Part shown: one piece after another, positions 1 to 12,701 of the stretch
Position numbering within the stretch: position 1 is the stretch's first letter
Layout: every line of letters starts with the position of its first letter
Assembly: GCA_023525975.1 (NCBI GenBank)
Contig: JAKNSE010000032.1
Span: 310,001-374,000, forward strand
Reading direction: 5' to 3'
Length of the DNA: 64,000 nucleotides
Source: Smallanthus sonchifolius
Taxonomy: Eukaryota; Streptophyta; Magnoliopsida; Asterales; Asteraceae
The notes under the pieces: model-generated
Seen by the model: only the letters and a program-made list of their open reading frames with translations
The model's database searches: none
What the model was told of the DNA's origin: nothing
Position numbers and translations under genes: made by a program

Positions 1-666
1 TTGCTTTACTAATAATTGTTTATGTTTAAAATATTTTTTAAATATTTTAAAGTGTAAACAAATTTTAAAAATTGCATATATATTTTCTAACTTTTTTTTG
101 CCTTTTATTATATAATAATTTTTTCCATCTTATTGGTACAAACATCTTACATTTTAATAATCGTTAAATTGGTTTAGGAAATACAAAGGCAACCTGAACT
201 GAACTGCTTATATTAATATAAACAAAAGATTTAAACTAAATATATTTTTTTGTCTTTTTACATATTTTTTTATTTTATCTTATGTAGCAAACATTGATTT
301 ACTGTAATTGTTTATGTTTAACACATTGTTCATTAATTTTATATTTTATGTTTTACTGCTAATTTAAAATTTGGGTTTTTCTTTTTTGCAGGTCGTTCAG
401 GAGCATATTTTTGATATGGCAGATTTGTGGGTCAGGTTTATACTCTTTGTTTGCTGCTAGTTTTTCTTAGATATTTTTGTTTTTTTTATGTTTTAAAACA
501 AAGTCATGTTATTTTATAAACTCCAATGAAGTTGAGTATTTTTTTTTTACTGTTTTTTTAATCCCGGTCAATGCTGGCGGTTGGTTGCTGAAAAATCGCA
601 GCTTTTATCAGTTTTTTGTGGGGATAAAACGTGGGAATGGTATTTAACTAAACGACCAGGGGCTGC
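1..666. other. AT-rich stretch without a clear gene
   Basis: Poly-T and poly-A rich sequence with no long ORF. One segment at 392-435 looks like a very short exon: a pyrimidine tract and a CAG precede it, a GT follows it, and 44 bases are open between them. Intron-like sequence surrounds it on both sides. It could belong to a gene that starts before the window, but nothing else supports that and no product can be named. Confidence 0.3.
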
Positions 667-1081
667 AATCCGCTGTAATTCACTGGTTTATAACTGTTTA
701 GTATTAAACGGTCAGGATTCATCATTCTTGTGATCTAAAGGCTCACATGATCAGGCGGGAGAAACCGCTAAAAAGCGGTTAGAATTAAGACGGACAGGAT
801 GAATCCTGCGTTGATCGAACGGCTGACGGTAATCATTGGAGCAGTTTTCATCCGGCGTCAATAATAAGAGGTAATCCGCTGTAATTCACTGGTTTATAAC
901 TTTTTAGTATTAAACGGTCAGGATTCATCATTCTTGTGATCTAAAGGCTCACATGATCAGGCGGGAGAAACCGCTAAAAAGCGGTTAGAATTAAGACGGA
1001 CATGATGAATCCTGCGTTGATCGAACGGCTGACGGTAATCATTGAAGCAGTTTTCATCCAGCGTCAATAATAAGAGGTAAT
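667..1081. repeat. 206-bp tandem duplication
   Basis: Two adjacent copies, 667-872 and 873-1081, are nearly identical over their full length. Each runs from AATCCGCTGTAATTCACTGG to AATAATAAGAGG and contains the short palindrome ACCGCTAAAAAGCGGT. Only a few substitutions separate the copies, so the duplication is recent. No ORF spans it. The family is not recognised. Confidence 0.9.
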
Positions 1082-2136
1082 AGGCAATACATAGTTTAGA
1101 AATAACAATACAGAAAGGAGGTTTTTTTTTTTTATCTAAATTGCAAGCTCGACTATCAAAACAAAAACCCCTTCCATCCTCTTATAAATAGAAAACCAAG
1201 CTTCTCTTCTCTTGAATCCGGTTCGAATGGGTTTCCGGCCGGATCAACCAGGTTTAACATTAACCTCCCGTTTAACCGTCGTCGGTTCCCGGTTTAACCG
1301 GTCGGACCAGCCGGTGCGGGTTTCATAACATTGGTAAAACATATAAATGAGATAAAACACTAGCTTAATTTACACTATCTCAATTTTATTAGCGATAATT
1401 CTTTCCTTTTCTTTAAAATCAACACTTACTTTTTGTTTTTTTATGATATTTCGCTGCCCGTTTTAATATTCTACGTATTTGGTTTCTCGATCACGCATTT
1501 ACGTGTTTGGTATCGTGTAGTGCTTCCCTCGCAAAGCGCGCGTTGGTATCATCTTATAAGAGATTGTGCTGTAAAGAAACTGCTCTTTGTCAAAGTTCAT
1601 ACCAATACAATTATACACACCTGTTCACCAAAGCATTTGATTCTAAACGTTGACTTTTTGGTGAAAGCATTTGGTATGTTTTAGTTTTTTTTTGTTAACG
1701 TTCGGATATAATTTTTTTGAAAACGAAGTTTTATTCAAAATCGAGTTTTTTTTTATCGTTGCCTATAACGAGTGTCGTTATCGTTGTGCTACCGTGACGA
1801 ATCCACCCTAGTTATATCAAAATTGAGTTTTCTTTTTTATTATTTAGTTTTATGTTTCTTTTTTAAAATTAGTAAGTTATTTTTATTCGACAAGGAAACA
1901 CGTAAACAATCAGCTAAAAAAAAAGTTCTCAGGTTCAAGAACCAATTAAGATAATGCTAACTTTTCAAATTTGATGGCTAGCAAAACCTTAAAAGCAACA
2001 GTCAGCTTTCCGGTTTTTAAAAGCTACAGTTGGCCCAGTATAACAAGAGCGTGAGTATTTAAAGAACAATGTTTATGCAAAACCTACAACTACAACTTTT
2101 GAAGCACGTACATTTGTTTTCTTGCAAATTTTAATC
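1082..2136. other. Intergenic region upstream of lectin kinase copy 1
   Basis: No supported gene. A TATA-like string (CTTATAAATAG) lies at 1181-1191, followed by a locally GC-rich patch at 1200-1330 full of GGTTTAACCGG-type motifs that resembles a decayed repeat. The last 150 bases before the lectin kinase ATG would be its promoter and leader. A weak TATTTAAAG lies near 2056. The remainder is T-rich and uninformative. Confidence 0.4.
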
Positions 2137-4127
2137 ATGGCCTTCTCCCATATCCATCTGATCACTTCGCTTCTTCTTGTCTTCATCCCTTATGTAGCTT
2201 CATTACAATTTAATTTTACAAACATCAATACATCAAATCAGAATCGTGACATAGTCTCAGAGGGTGAAGGATCTTACATCTCCAACGAGGGAATCCAGGT
2301 GACCCCGAATGAGATTGGTTCTGTTCGGACGGAGAAAGCTGGACGGGCTAAATACATCAGACTACTTCATCTTTGGGACAAGGGATCTGGTGAGCGGGCA
2401 AGCTTCTCCACAAATTTCACATTTGTGATTGATTCAATCGGGGACACAGAGTACGCTGATGGCCTCACATTCTTTCTTGCTCAGAATAATTCGTTAATAA
2501 CCACTGGTGGAGCCATGGGGCTTCCGGTCAATCTCACAACCATGGTGGCGACAAGCCAATTTGTTGCTGTGGAGTTCGATACGTTTCCGAATACCTGGGA
2601 CCCAAAAGTATGGAATGCAACAGTCGGCGAGAATGTTTCCATTGGTGATCATGTTGGTATCAGCATTAGCTCTCTTGCTTCTGTTAAGTCTACGAAATGG
2701 TTAAGCAATATAACCGGAGGGGCAGTGTGTCAAGCCTGGATTACGTATGATTCAGTTTCTAATAATCTTAGTGTTTCCTTCACTGGTTTTGATCAGAACA
2801 ATACTGTCGTGCGTCAAGATGGACTAGTTTACACGGTTGATCTCAAAAAAGAGTTGCCCGAATGGGTTATATTCGGGTTTTCAGCAGCAACTGGAGATTG
2901 GTTCGAAAAGAATAACGTGAGATCCTGGAGTTTTGATAGTTCAGATTTAAAGATTGATTCAAAGAGCGTCGAGCCAGTAAAAGAGAAAACCAGCAACGTG
3001 GGATTAATTGTTGGACTATCGATTACCGTTACCATTATTGTTCTTTCTGCGCTTGCCTTTGTTTTGTGGATGTGGCAGAACACGGTCAGGGAACATGAGG
3101 CATATGAAAATTCTTCTGATCAAGAGATGGACAATGAATTTGAAGAGGGGACCGGGCCTAAAAGATTTTCTTATCACGAATTAGCTCAGTCGACTAGTGA
3201 CTTTGCAGAGGAAGAAAAGCTTGGAGAGGGAGGTTTCGGTGGAGTTTACAAAGGTTTCTTGAAGGACTCGAGCACATACATTGCTGTGAAAAAGGTGTCG
3301 AAGAGTTCCAAACAAGGGAGGAAGGAGTACAAATCAGAGGTGAAGATAATTAGCCGATTGAGGCATAGAAATCTGGTGAAACTCCATGGTTGGTGTCACC
3401 GGAAAGATGAACTCATGCTTGTTTACGAATATATGGAGAACGGAAGCTTAGATTTACATCTTTTCAAAGGGAAGAGCTTATTGAAATGGGGAACATAGTA
3501 CAAAATTGTGCACGGTCTCGCGTCTGCTTTGCTGTATTTACATGAAGAATGAGAGCAATGTGTTTTGCATAGAGATATTAAATCAAGTAATGTGATGTTG
3601 GATTCGAATTTCAATGCTAAGCTTGGTGATTTTGGGTTAGCTAAATTGGTTGATCATGGGAAAGACCCGGAAGCAATGATGCTTGTCGGAATCTTGGGTT
3701 ATATGGCTCCTGAATACATAACCACTAACATAGCAACCAAGGAATTAGATGTTTTTAGATTTGGAGTTGTTGCATTGGAAATAGCTTGTGGTAAAAAATC
3801 CATCGAGAACAAGGGTCAAGAAGAACCAATACAATTAGTAAAATGGGTTTGGAAGCACTACGAGACTAAGACTCTTTTAGAAGCAGTTGATCCGAGTCTA
3901 GGGTCAGATTTTGAGGAAGAAGAAATCAAGTGTTTAATGATTCTTGGGTTATGGTGTGCATACCCTAACTCAATATGGGAGAAGTCATTAAAGTACTGAA
4001 TTATGAAGCTTCCCTGCCGTTGCTACCCTCAAAGTTGCCAGAGGCATCTTTTTCGGAACCTCCAAAATCGTTTAATATCTCCCCCATCGTCCCATACCAG
4101 TCATCTAACAGCGAATCATCAAAGTAA
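2137..4127 (+). pseudogene. L-type lectin receptor kinase, copy 1, broken in the kinase domain
   Basis: Intact family members are plasma-membrane receptors with a legume-lectin ectodomain and a cytoplasmic Ser/Thr kinase. The ATG at 2137 (MAFSHIHL) matches the start of the paralogue at 21943. The order is signal peptide (residues 1-22), legume lectin domain (about 23-265), membrane segment (about 288-312), then kinase with a GEGGFGGVY glycine loop (about 362) and the AVKK lysine. A TAG at 3496-3498 ends the frame at residue 454, and a second in-frame TGA follows at 3550-3552. Beyond these the frame still shows HRDIKSSN, DFGLAK and APE. A net 13-bp deletion near 3970 then shifts the frame, and the shifted tail ends early at TAA 4125-4127. 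The gene is intronless like its paralogue. The kinase sequence resembles clade IX lectin kinases. A truncated lectin plus membrane anchor could still be made, but an active kinase could not. Confidence 0.9.
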
Positions 4128-4364
4128 ACAACGTCGTCCACGGATTCGATGCAATGAAAGGTCTGTATCGTTAAAAGATGCGTAATAAATTGAATTTACA
4201 AGACATGTTCGTTTTTGAACTGAGGGGTGATGAAATCAAACATTCAATTACGAAGTACATTATTATAAGAATTGTTCTAATTTGATTTTGTTAAGTTTTA
4301 GGCGGCAAATGGAAGTAGAAGGGCTAAAGATATGTCGGGCTGAAGTTTTGAGTTGGTGTGTTAG

Positions 4365-5021
4365 CACTACTAGAAAACATATATATTTCCTACAAAAGTT
4401 TCCGACAAATTACCAACAAAAGAAATTTCTCACAAGTTAGCGACAAATTTCCGACAAAACAAAAACAAAAAGGTAACTATACGATTTCCTACAATTTTCC
4501 GACAAATTTATAAGAAAAATTAACTTATTTATTTACCAATTCGTCGGAAAATTAGTAGGGACTTTGTCGGAAAAAACATTTCCTACGGGGTTTTTTCCAA
4601 CAAACACTTTTTGTCGGAAACTTGTCGCTAACGACCAAATCCGACAAATTTCTCACGAAATCTCAGTAATAAAAAAATAAAAATTTTGCGACAGCAGTTT
4701 TTTGGGAAATTTGTCGGAATTGATCTTAACCGACAAGTTTCCGACAAAAAAGTGTTTGTTGGATAAAACCTCGTAGGAAATGTTTTTTTTCGACAAAGTC
4801 CCGACTAATTTCCTGACGAATTAGCGACAAAAGCCTTTTGTCGGTAATTTCCGAAAATATTCCGACGATTTTAGTAAATAAATAAGTTAACTTATTTAAT
4901 AAATTTGTCGGAAAATTGTAGGAAATCGTATAGTTAATTTTTTATTTTTGTTTTGTCAAAAATTTGTCGCTAACTTGTGAAAAATTTCTTTTGTAGGAAA
5001 TGTATATGTTTCATAGTAGTC
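4365..5021. mobile_element. CACTA-type foldback MITE
   Basis: The left end reads CACTACTAGAAAAC. The right end, read inward on the minus strand, is GACTACTATGAAAC, with one changed terminal base. Both sides carry the 3-bp TSD TAG (4362-4364 and 5022-5024), as expected for CACTA elements. The whole 657 bp is one long imperfect inverted repeat centred near 4690, built from many TCCGACAAA-type submotifs on both arms. It encodes no protein. It sits in the 3' flank of lectin kinase copy 1 and is absent from the matching flank of copy 2, so it probably inserted after the duplication. Confidence 0.85.
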
Positions 5022-5024
5022 TAG

Positions 5025-5464
5025 TGAGCAAAGATATATAGAAAGTGTAATATTGTTTCTGGGAGATTGCTCGAAGGTTATGATAATATATGAATCTATA
5101 ACTTTGCACGGTTATCTATGACCATCAACAATACAAACGACAAAAATTTTCCCATTGCACTTTCGTGCTACCTTTTTAAAGACCGTAGCTTTCTATGGAC
5201 ACAAAATCAAAACTCTCGGTCCTTGTCTAAAAGATTGGTTCGGATCGTGTCATTATACTAATACAACTAGGGTGTGATGCTCGCGCTTCGTGGCAAGACA
5301 GTTTTCTTTTTACGGGTCCGATGATGGTATACGCGATTACTTAGATTTTAACTGCCTACAAGGCTTGCATTTACATTAAAAGGTGCATACATGCGCTAGC
5401 ATTTCATTGCCAGAACTTGAGTGTACATGTGATCTAGTAACAGGTTACATCTACGTAAGTGCCT
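5025..5464. other. Spacer, nothing recognised
   Basis: No ORF with recognisable content and no terminal repeats found. The sequence changes character near 5265, where GC content rises, which may mark the edge of the adjoining LTR relic. Confidence 0.4.
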
Positions 5465-6105
5465 TGTCAAAAGAAATCTTTAACAGCCTGGGTAAGTGGA
5501 AAAAACATCATGTACTTAAAGATTTGAAGACGTAGGGTCCCCGCGAGGCAAAAGTGGTCGTAGATGGGAACTAAACCTTCATACCCCACACTCCATAAAG
5601 ACAAAACACATGCGCGTACGAAATGTATGGACCACAACGCCATGTCAGGAATGTCAAGTGGAGGGGAACATCCCCATGCACGAAAGTGGGCCCGCCTGGT
5701 CGAACAAAACTGTTAGCACTAACGGTTACTACCCGGGGGACCACGAGGATATTCCTGATAACGATGTTCCACCAGGTTATCGCCATGATAACGACATCCT
5801 AGTACACCCTCTTGGCTATAAATAGGAGCACCACCTTCAGGTATGGACGTCTCCTTCTCCAGTGCACACTCACACTGAGACTCATACTATCATCCCATTC
5901 AAATACTTATCGTTACGCTGGAGGGTGGTCACAGAGAAAACCCCATCCCTATGGTGAGGCTGACGGCGTTTCTAGTTTTGTAGGTCTAGGTCACCACCTT
6001 GAACTCAGGGTCACCGGAGAAACCCCCTCCCCCCCCCCCCAAATCACTTGTGGAACCTCAGTTCAAGCACCCGCGCGGACTGGTGTATCTTCATTGGCGC
6101 CGTTC
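5465..6105 (+). mobile_element. Gypsy (Tat/Retand-like) LTR relic with PBS-like junction
   Basis: GC-rich, LTR-like sequence with a clear TATA box (GGCTATAAATAGGAG, 5813-5827). It ends at CTTCA (about 6092), followed at once by TTGGCGCCGTT, a primer-binding-site type known from Tat-lineage gypsy elements. The left boundary is uncertain; 5465 (TGTCAAAAG) is a guess. The element is interrupted at 6105 by the next LTR element, whose TSD lies in the PBS region, and it resumes at 13252. No gag or pol follows that I can recognise. Confidence 0.5.
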
Positions 6106-6652
6106 TGTTAAAAATTATTACAATTTGATCATTGTTATAATCATTCTTCTTTTGTTTCTTTGCATATTGGGCCCGGTTCTTCCTCTTGTTGATGGGCCTC
6201 CATGGTAGTGGCCTTTGGGTCTTATCCACCTATTTGGAAAAAGCCTGGCTCCTTCCTTTGTTGTTCTTGACACTCATCTTGAAGACAGACAAGAAAATGA
6301 CGCTTTTGCCCTAGCCGCTTGGTGTTATGCAGCCTCCTCCCCATCTTTGATGATTGCGCTCAGTTTTAGGGCAAGATTGCCCTTCTCCGGCTGTCACATA
6401 ATCAAGCCGTTGTAGTCTGTGAGTATATATATTGTTCATTGGAGCTGCTCGAAGTGTGGATCGATCATCTCTCAGTTTTTTACCAACCCTTAATCGAGTC
6501 ACCATAATTTTATCTCATTTCTGATTATTCATCTTGTTACGGTTGGTTATCACAACCGATTTCGTCTTTGTTTCTTGCTTATTAGTGTAATGAAACAAGT
6601 TGGTGTTTGAATCATCCCACTTTATATAAGCTTCTGTCTGAGGTTTTTCACA
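6106..6652 (+). repeat. 5' LTR of the LARD-like element
   Basis: This 547-bp copy matches 12702-13246 along its full length, with scattered substitutions and small indels. TTTATATAAG near 6621 could be a TATA-like element. Confidence 0.92.
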
Positions 6653-6665
6653 TGGTATCAGAGCC
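6653..6665 (+). promoter_or_regulatory. Primer binding site, initiator Met tRNA
   Basis: TGGTATCAGAGCC directly follows the LTR end. This is the standard plant LTR-element PBS complementary to the 3' end of initiator methionine tRNA. Confidence 0.9.
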
Positions 6666-7854
6666 TTAGGCTCGTCTGGATTCATTCTTCCGCTGCTATA
6701 CTCATTGTTTTGGGGTTAGGGTTCTTAATCGTTTGCTAAGAATTCAAAACTAAAACCTCCAAAACTGAACTGCCACTGTTCGCTAGGAGTTCTTCTGGGT
6801 GATAATTTCTAAAAACACCAACTGATCGTGGGTTGCTGAAGACCAGATGTTTCAATCCCTGCAACGTTTTTTATGATTCATGAATTTGGTGTTTTATGTC
6901 GATACAAGGCTGTTGAAGTCTTGAACCCTAAGTGAAGGGTTTATGAGTTATATCTTAAAGCTCGATTCTGGTGGGCTTGTTTTTAATCTAAGTGTTCCTC
7001 TGCTGATTTGGAAATCAAAATGTTCCGCTGCTGTTATCTGGTTGGCTCTATCCAAGCAAACTGAAGATTATTTGGGCTGATTGAAGCCTATTTGAATCTA
7101 TATGTTTTTGGGTTGCAAACAAAACCCCTGTTGTTCCATTCGTTGCTGCTGAAAAAATACAATGTGCTGCTCCTTTCGCTTTTTTATTTTTTCAATCTAT
7201 TCAATGTTGTGTGACCCATAGGCTAGGCATACTTTGAAAATTGAAAGCGACTGACAGTCGGTTAATGTGTTGCATCTTATCTGTTGCATCTTTTTTGTAT
7301 GTGATTAAGCTACTCCATTTTATTAGCTTGTTTTGAATATGTGTATCTGCTGCGTATTAGTTTTGTGTGTATTGCAACTCATAAGTTGTGTGAATGAAAA
7401 ACTTTTTTAGTAAACTTTGGTATATGGTTAAGTATTAATTATGTCTTTTATTGTTTGGTGGTCTTGGCTCTGGTTTAGCTGTTCTTTTGTGTTTGTGCCT
7501 GTGTGTTTATTTATTAAATTTGTTGATTAAATAAACTACACTTTAATGTCTCGAGCACCATTAAGTGTCTTAAGTTTTGTGATTGATCTCCAATACATTT
7601 AGACAAAAAAGAAATAAAGAAATAAATAAAAAATAAAAGATTTTTTGATGTTTGTTTTCTGTTGAATGAATTTAAAAAAAAACTTAAATTGGTCAAGATA
7701 AACTATATCCTGATTTGTAATCCTAGACATTTGTGTTTTATGATTAATTGTTTGATTCTTTGTGTTGGATCGTGTGATATAATTGTCTCAAACAATGCTA
7801 AATGTTTTTCGCCTATAACCCTCTTTTGGATGATTTCTATTTCTTAAAAAATAT

Positions 7855-8863
7855 TAGTGGTGAGCAAATAACCGAATTAACCGAACCGAACAACTAACCG
7901 ACGGTTCGGTTAAGCACTAACCGATTAACCGAAAATTGCGGTTCGGTTTTGGTTATGGTGTTTTCCAAAACCGAATTAACCGAACCGAACCGAGTGTTAA
8001 TTATTTTAAATAAATTTATATTTATAATATGTAATATGTTAAAAACTTGTTAGTATCATTCATTTCATGAGTTCCACTATAGATGTTATAATCATATTAT
8101 TAGTTTGCACATCTATTAATTAGGAACAGAAGCAGCAAAGGGATATGCCATATAGATACATGTTTAGAGGTAAAGGCACAAATTCAATATTTGTTTGAAA
8201 ACTAACAAAATATTCATTCATTCATTAAAATCACATTTAGAAGAAACCTCAACAATAAAACCACTAAAACCACATTTTCCTACATTCTTTAGTTGCTATC
8301 AAACCATAAAACAATCATTCACTAAAAGCATTTACGTAACTCAAAACATATCTTATTTATTCTCACAAATTATCACCATTGTAATTTTCCAATCATAATT
8401 CTAGTAGCCATTTTCTTTTGTTACTTGATTGCAACTATAAAAGCATAAGAAAAGTCAAAGCACACTTGTTGGTTTACAATTTCACATTCTCACTCACAGC
8501 AGGCTTGTTAATTCACAGTCCCACATTGCTTATCAGAAAAAAAAACAAGTGATAGTTACTCCTATAAATGAGAGGCCTATTGACTTCAAATATTTAACCT
8601 CTCCTTTTTTTAATTTTTTGGCCCATTGGTTGAAGAATCTAAATAGGATTTCGGCCCTTTTTGCCGGTAAAGTTCAAAATTTTAGCCTAACTTAAACTTT
8701 CGGTTAATTAACAGATAACTGAACCGAACCAAACTTTGCTCTAAAACCGATAACCAAACCGATCATTAACCGAAACCGAACGGTTATTTAAAACCATTAA
8801 CCGAAAGTTTCGGTTTCGGTTTTGGTTGGAGCTCAAAACCGAACCGAATCGTGCACACCCCTA
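7855..8863. mobile_element. Non-autonomous hAT element
   Basis: The terminal repeats are TAGTGGTGAGC on the left and TAGGGGTGTGC on the right, read inward. An exact 8-bp TSD, AAAAATAT, lies at 7847-7854 and 8864-8871. Both subterminal regions are crowded with CCGAACCGAA-type motifs in opposite orientation, as in hAT MITE families. The 1,009 bp carry no transposase. The element is nested inside the LARD-like element. Confidence 0.9.
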
Positions 8864-9606
8864 AAAAATATATCATGAAAAATCATGTTTAGCTCTTTGG
8901 TTTATGATGGTTTGCTTACCTCGTATGTCTTATGTTCTCTAATCATGTATATGGTTAATTGATCTGTGTGGTTCACGTATCTTATTGACAAGAGTGTTCT
9001 TGAATATCTTTGACAGCTATGTATGTTTCTCTCTTGTGTAAGAGATTCTATGTTTTGGGTTTTCATCTGTTTGGCTGTGTCTTTTCTTGTCTGATATAGC
9101 TTATGTTATTCTTATTATTATTAGATTTGTTTCTTGAATCTTATGATTCGGTATCTTTTGTGAAGTTGTAAAAGTTTTTGTTTGAGTCAAATTAGTCTTT
9201 ATGTTTTTTTCGAGTTTCTTCTTATATGAGTTTTTTGTTCTCGTAAAGTTGTAAAAGTTTTTGATCAAGTTAAATTAGTCTTTAAGTTCTTCACAAATCT
9301 TGTCTTTCAGTCATGGTTCTGAATTCTTAAAAATGTGTGTGCTTTTTATTTTTCATGTCAGATATGTTTCTGATAGTCTTATATGAATCTTGTCCATGTC
9401 AGATATGTTTCTGATAGTCTTATATGAATCTTGTGGTTCGTCTTTTCTAAAAGTCGTGTGACTTTTTTCTTATAAAATCTTTCTAAACAGCATATGTGAA
9501 TCTATATGGTTAATATATGTCTTGAATGAGTTGCAAGTTCCTATCCGTCTTCTTAATATGTTTGTCATGTTTGCCTTTGAATTGTGGGGTGTGTGTTGAA
9601 AGTTAT

Positions 9607-12429
9607 TGTAACATCCCGAAAACCCACTTGTTAAACGGTACGGGTTATTGGGTAACCCGAATCTCTAGTAAATGAATCGGTTAGTAAAAGTTTTCATGTG
9701 TAACTAGATATTGCATAAACGAGAGGACCAGTTGGCCGTAAAGGAAACAAATTGTGATCGGAACGTACGAGTTGGAATTAGAGGGGGCTCGGATGTAAGT
9801 TATAGTGGTATAAATACCACTTATTGTGAAAACCCTAGGTCTTACGACCTAGGTTGGTGCATGCGGCCGAAGAGAGAGACGCGGACAGAGAGAAAGAGGA
9901 CAGGAGAGAGAGAGATAGCCCGAAAGGTGACGGCGGCGGAGGAGCGGTTCGACACATGTGACATCCATTTTCACGTGAGGTAATACATGCTCCCACTCTT
10001 TTTCCTGTTCCTTTGCTACGGTAGACTTGAAAACCCGATTAGGGTTGGGGTTCCTTGGTGGCGGCCGACTGAGGTGGTGATTGAGGAAGACGAAGACAAT
10101 GGTTGTGGGCTGTTTAAGGTGGCCGACCATGAATGTTTCGGTGGTAATCAGGTATCGTAAGGGCTGAACGACAGGTGGTGGTCATGAACGGTCAAGTAAA
10201 TGAAGGAGACGAGCGAAAACGGAAAACCGGCGAAGATTTCCGGCCATTGTTCGTGATTTTGGCAACCGGATCCGGCGTGGATATATTATTTGTCCAATTC
10301 CGAGTTCTTTTGATAGGGATACGAGCAGTGCAAAGACAGACGCGCGAAGAGGGCACATTCCGGCCACTGTTCAGTTTTCCGGCAATGGAGGCAATGGTTT
10401 CCGGCGACGGCGACTGGTTCGTCTGAAAGGGTTCGGCGATACGGACCCATGGACATATGATTCGCCTAAAACGGAGTTCATTTGGGTTGGTTTTAAGCTA
10501 CTCGAATGTTGATGCACAAAACCGAACGTGCTGAAAGACGAATCCGCGTTCTGGCAGTAGCGTTGGTGGCGACGGCCGACACCAATAATTTTCTGAGGTC
10601 GGGCATGTTGAGACGAACGCGTGGATAGGTGGTTCGCGTGAAACGGAGCTCGTATGGTCGAGATATGAGCAAAGCAAGTTTTCCTCTCGCGTGGTGCTCA
10701 GTAGTTTCGTACAGAACCGCTTAGAACGGCTTGTACGCAAAGGTATGACCCCATAGGACTTTATATTCATTGTTGGGAAATATTTTGGGATATGGGAAAA
10801 ATGTCGGGAATGACTTTCGGGAATGTTTTTCGGTAACGTTAATTTAATGGTTTTTGTGCGTGAGCGAGCGCGTCGGTTGTACGGTTTGGGACGACTTAGA
10901 CCGAGCTTGTAGCTGCTGGTCTAGAATAGATGTGTTAGTGTTACTACAGTAATAGGATTGATCTGGGTAGTTCATTTGAAGACAGGTTCGCGTTGGACTA
11001 CGAGTTTGCGGGTATGCGACTTCGGAAGGAAAGCTTTGCAACCGGTGAGATTCTAATCCCCACTTTTAAACGTTTTAATGTTTTGGGGCTATCGTACATA
11101 CTTATAATACGTGTTTTATTACATTAAATATGTAACGAACTTTGGGGTTTAACCCGATGAGTTTGTGAATTGATGAACTCAAATATGAGGCTAAGGGATT
11201 ATGTGTTGTCCATGGGATGTGTAGGTTAAAGGTGGGTACGTGCTTAGGTAACAGGACATAGCATCTGTACTTATAATAGTGGTGTATTGTGTTAAGGGTT
11301 GATCGAGGAGAGTCGGAACTTAAGCTAAATGCTTATGATTTTATGTGGGATATATTTATTATTTTAGCGCTATGTGTAAGGTGTAGGTGTGGTTAATGAG
11401 TCAGATGAATATTGTGTGATATTTTATGTGTTATAATTGTGTTGTGTGCTTGTGTCGTTGTCCATGTGACACGACGGGCATTGTGTTTGCGTCTTTGTCT
11501 TTATGACATGGCAAACGGGATTGTGAAGGACGAAGTTCGTCGAGAAGTCACCAACGGTGACATTTATAAACAGGTTAATGATGAGCTCGGGGTGTGTCGA
11601 TCGCCCTGACGAGGGTAACCCTGACGAGGGTAACCCTGACGAGGGTAACCCTGACGAGGGTGCAGTGATAAGGTATGTGTTTGCATGCGTATATATGTGT
11701 TAATATGCATGCTAGTAATGAGTTATAATTATTGTGTGTGAGATAGCCTTAATGTGATGTGTTGATGATAGTAATGTGATATGTGGTGTTAGACTGACCG
11801 TTGAGTTAGGACTTGTGACGTGACGTGTATAAGAGTCGTGTCAGTTAATTGTGGGAGCCTTGGTTAAGGCCGGATGTGTTAATGTCTAGGGTAGGTTGTG
11901 TTAACCCAGAGTCGAGTTAATGCGTATTCTTGGGTATGAGTTGTTAGCATAGTATGTTGAGCCTATGTCGATGTGACTGTAAGGTTATTATTATTATTAT
12001 TGGTAGTATGGGATGAGTCCCGGGTGATGAACGGTTAAGGGATGCCGTGGGATGTCAGGGGGTTAACTATTCGATAATAAATCATAAAACTATTTTGTAA
12101 GGACCGAAGGGTCCGGAGAGGATTAAGCTAATGAATGTAACGTGATGGTTTTCGTTCAAACTAAACTATTAGAACTCACTCAGCGTAGCTGACTTTGTGT
12201 GTACGTTAGATTGTTTTGCAGGTAAGCGTAGAGTTGACGTATCTTGGTTTGGAGGCGGTGTTACTCGGATTGGTGTGCAGGCATTCGTAAGGTAAGCATA
12301 ATAACAATAAATGGTAATAAATGAGTTTTGAAAGACTTCCGCTGTAGTTTGAATTGCAATAAATGCGTTTTTAATGAAAATGACCCGTTATGAGAACCAA
12401 CTGTAGGATGCCCGGGTTGGGGTCTTACA
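9607..12429. mobile_element. Solo LTR, 2.8 kb, gypsy type
   Basis: The sequence starts TGTAACATCCCG and ends GGGTCTTACA, with an exact 5-bp TSD GTTAT at 9602-9606 and 12430-12434. No PBS, internal domain or second LTR is present, so it looks like the product of recombination between two LTRs. TGTAACATCCC starts and lengths above 2 kb are typical of plant gypsy LTRs. Several short ORFs in it (for example around 9711-10130 and 11412-11609) have no recognisable content and are taken as chance. Confidence 0.9.
11604..11661. repeat. 15-bp minisatellite in the solo LTR
   Basis: Three complete units and one partial unit of CCCTGACGAGGGTAA in perfect tandem. Each unit contains CCCTGACGAGGG, which can fold into a small hairpin. 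Confidence 0.9.
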
Positions 12430-12689
12430 GTTATATTCAATATTCAAACATCTTTATATTGTTATCTAATATGTTCTTTTTTATTTCACACGTATGAGCC
12501 AATGAACTTCATGGATCTTGTTTTTTGGGCTCTCTGTATTCTAGGTTAAAAGTTTATTTGTTGCTGCTATATGGGTTCAAGTCTTTTTTAATGTCATGCA
12601 TTCTCTGTTAGCTTCATTAACGGTTTGTTATCTACCCACATGATTCCTCAACTGATAAATTATCTATGAATATTATGTTTGGATTATCA

Positions 12690-12701
12690 AATTGAGGGGG
12701 G
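12690..12701 (+). promoter_or_regulatory. Polypurine tract of the LARD-like element
   Basis: AATTGAGGGGGG sits immediately before the TG of the right LTR at 12702, the position expected for the plus-strand primer. Confidence 0.8.

Noticed and set aside
2122..2136. Extended starts for both lectin kinases (also 21898-21942)
   Set aside because: The extended frames begin at TTG. The ATGs at 2137 and 21943 align between the copies and begin a proper signal peptide.
9711..11609. Multiple ORFs of 60-93 codons
   Set aside because: They lie within a solo LTR with exact TSDs, on both strands, without recognisable domains.
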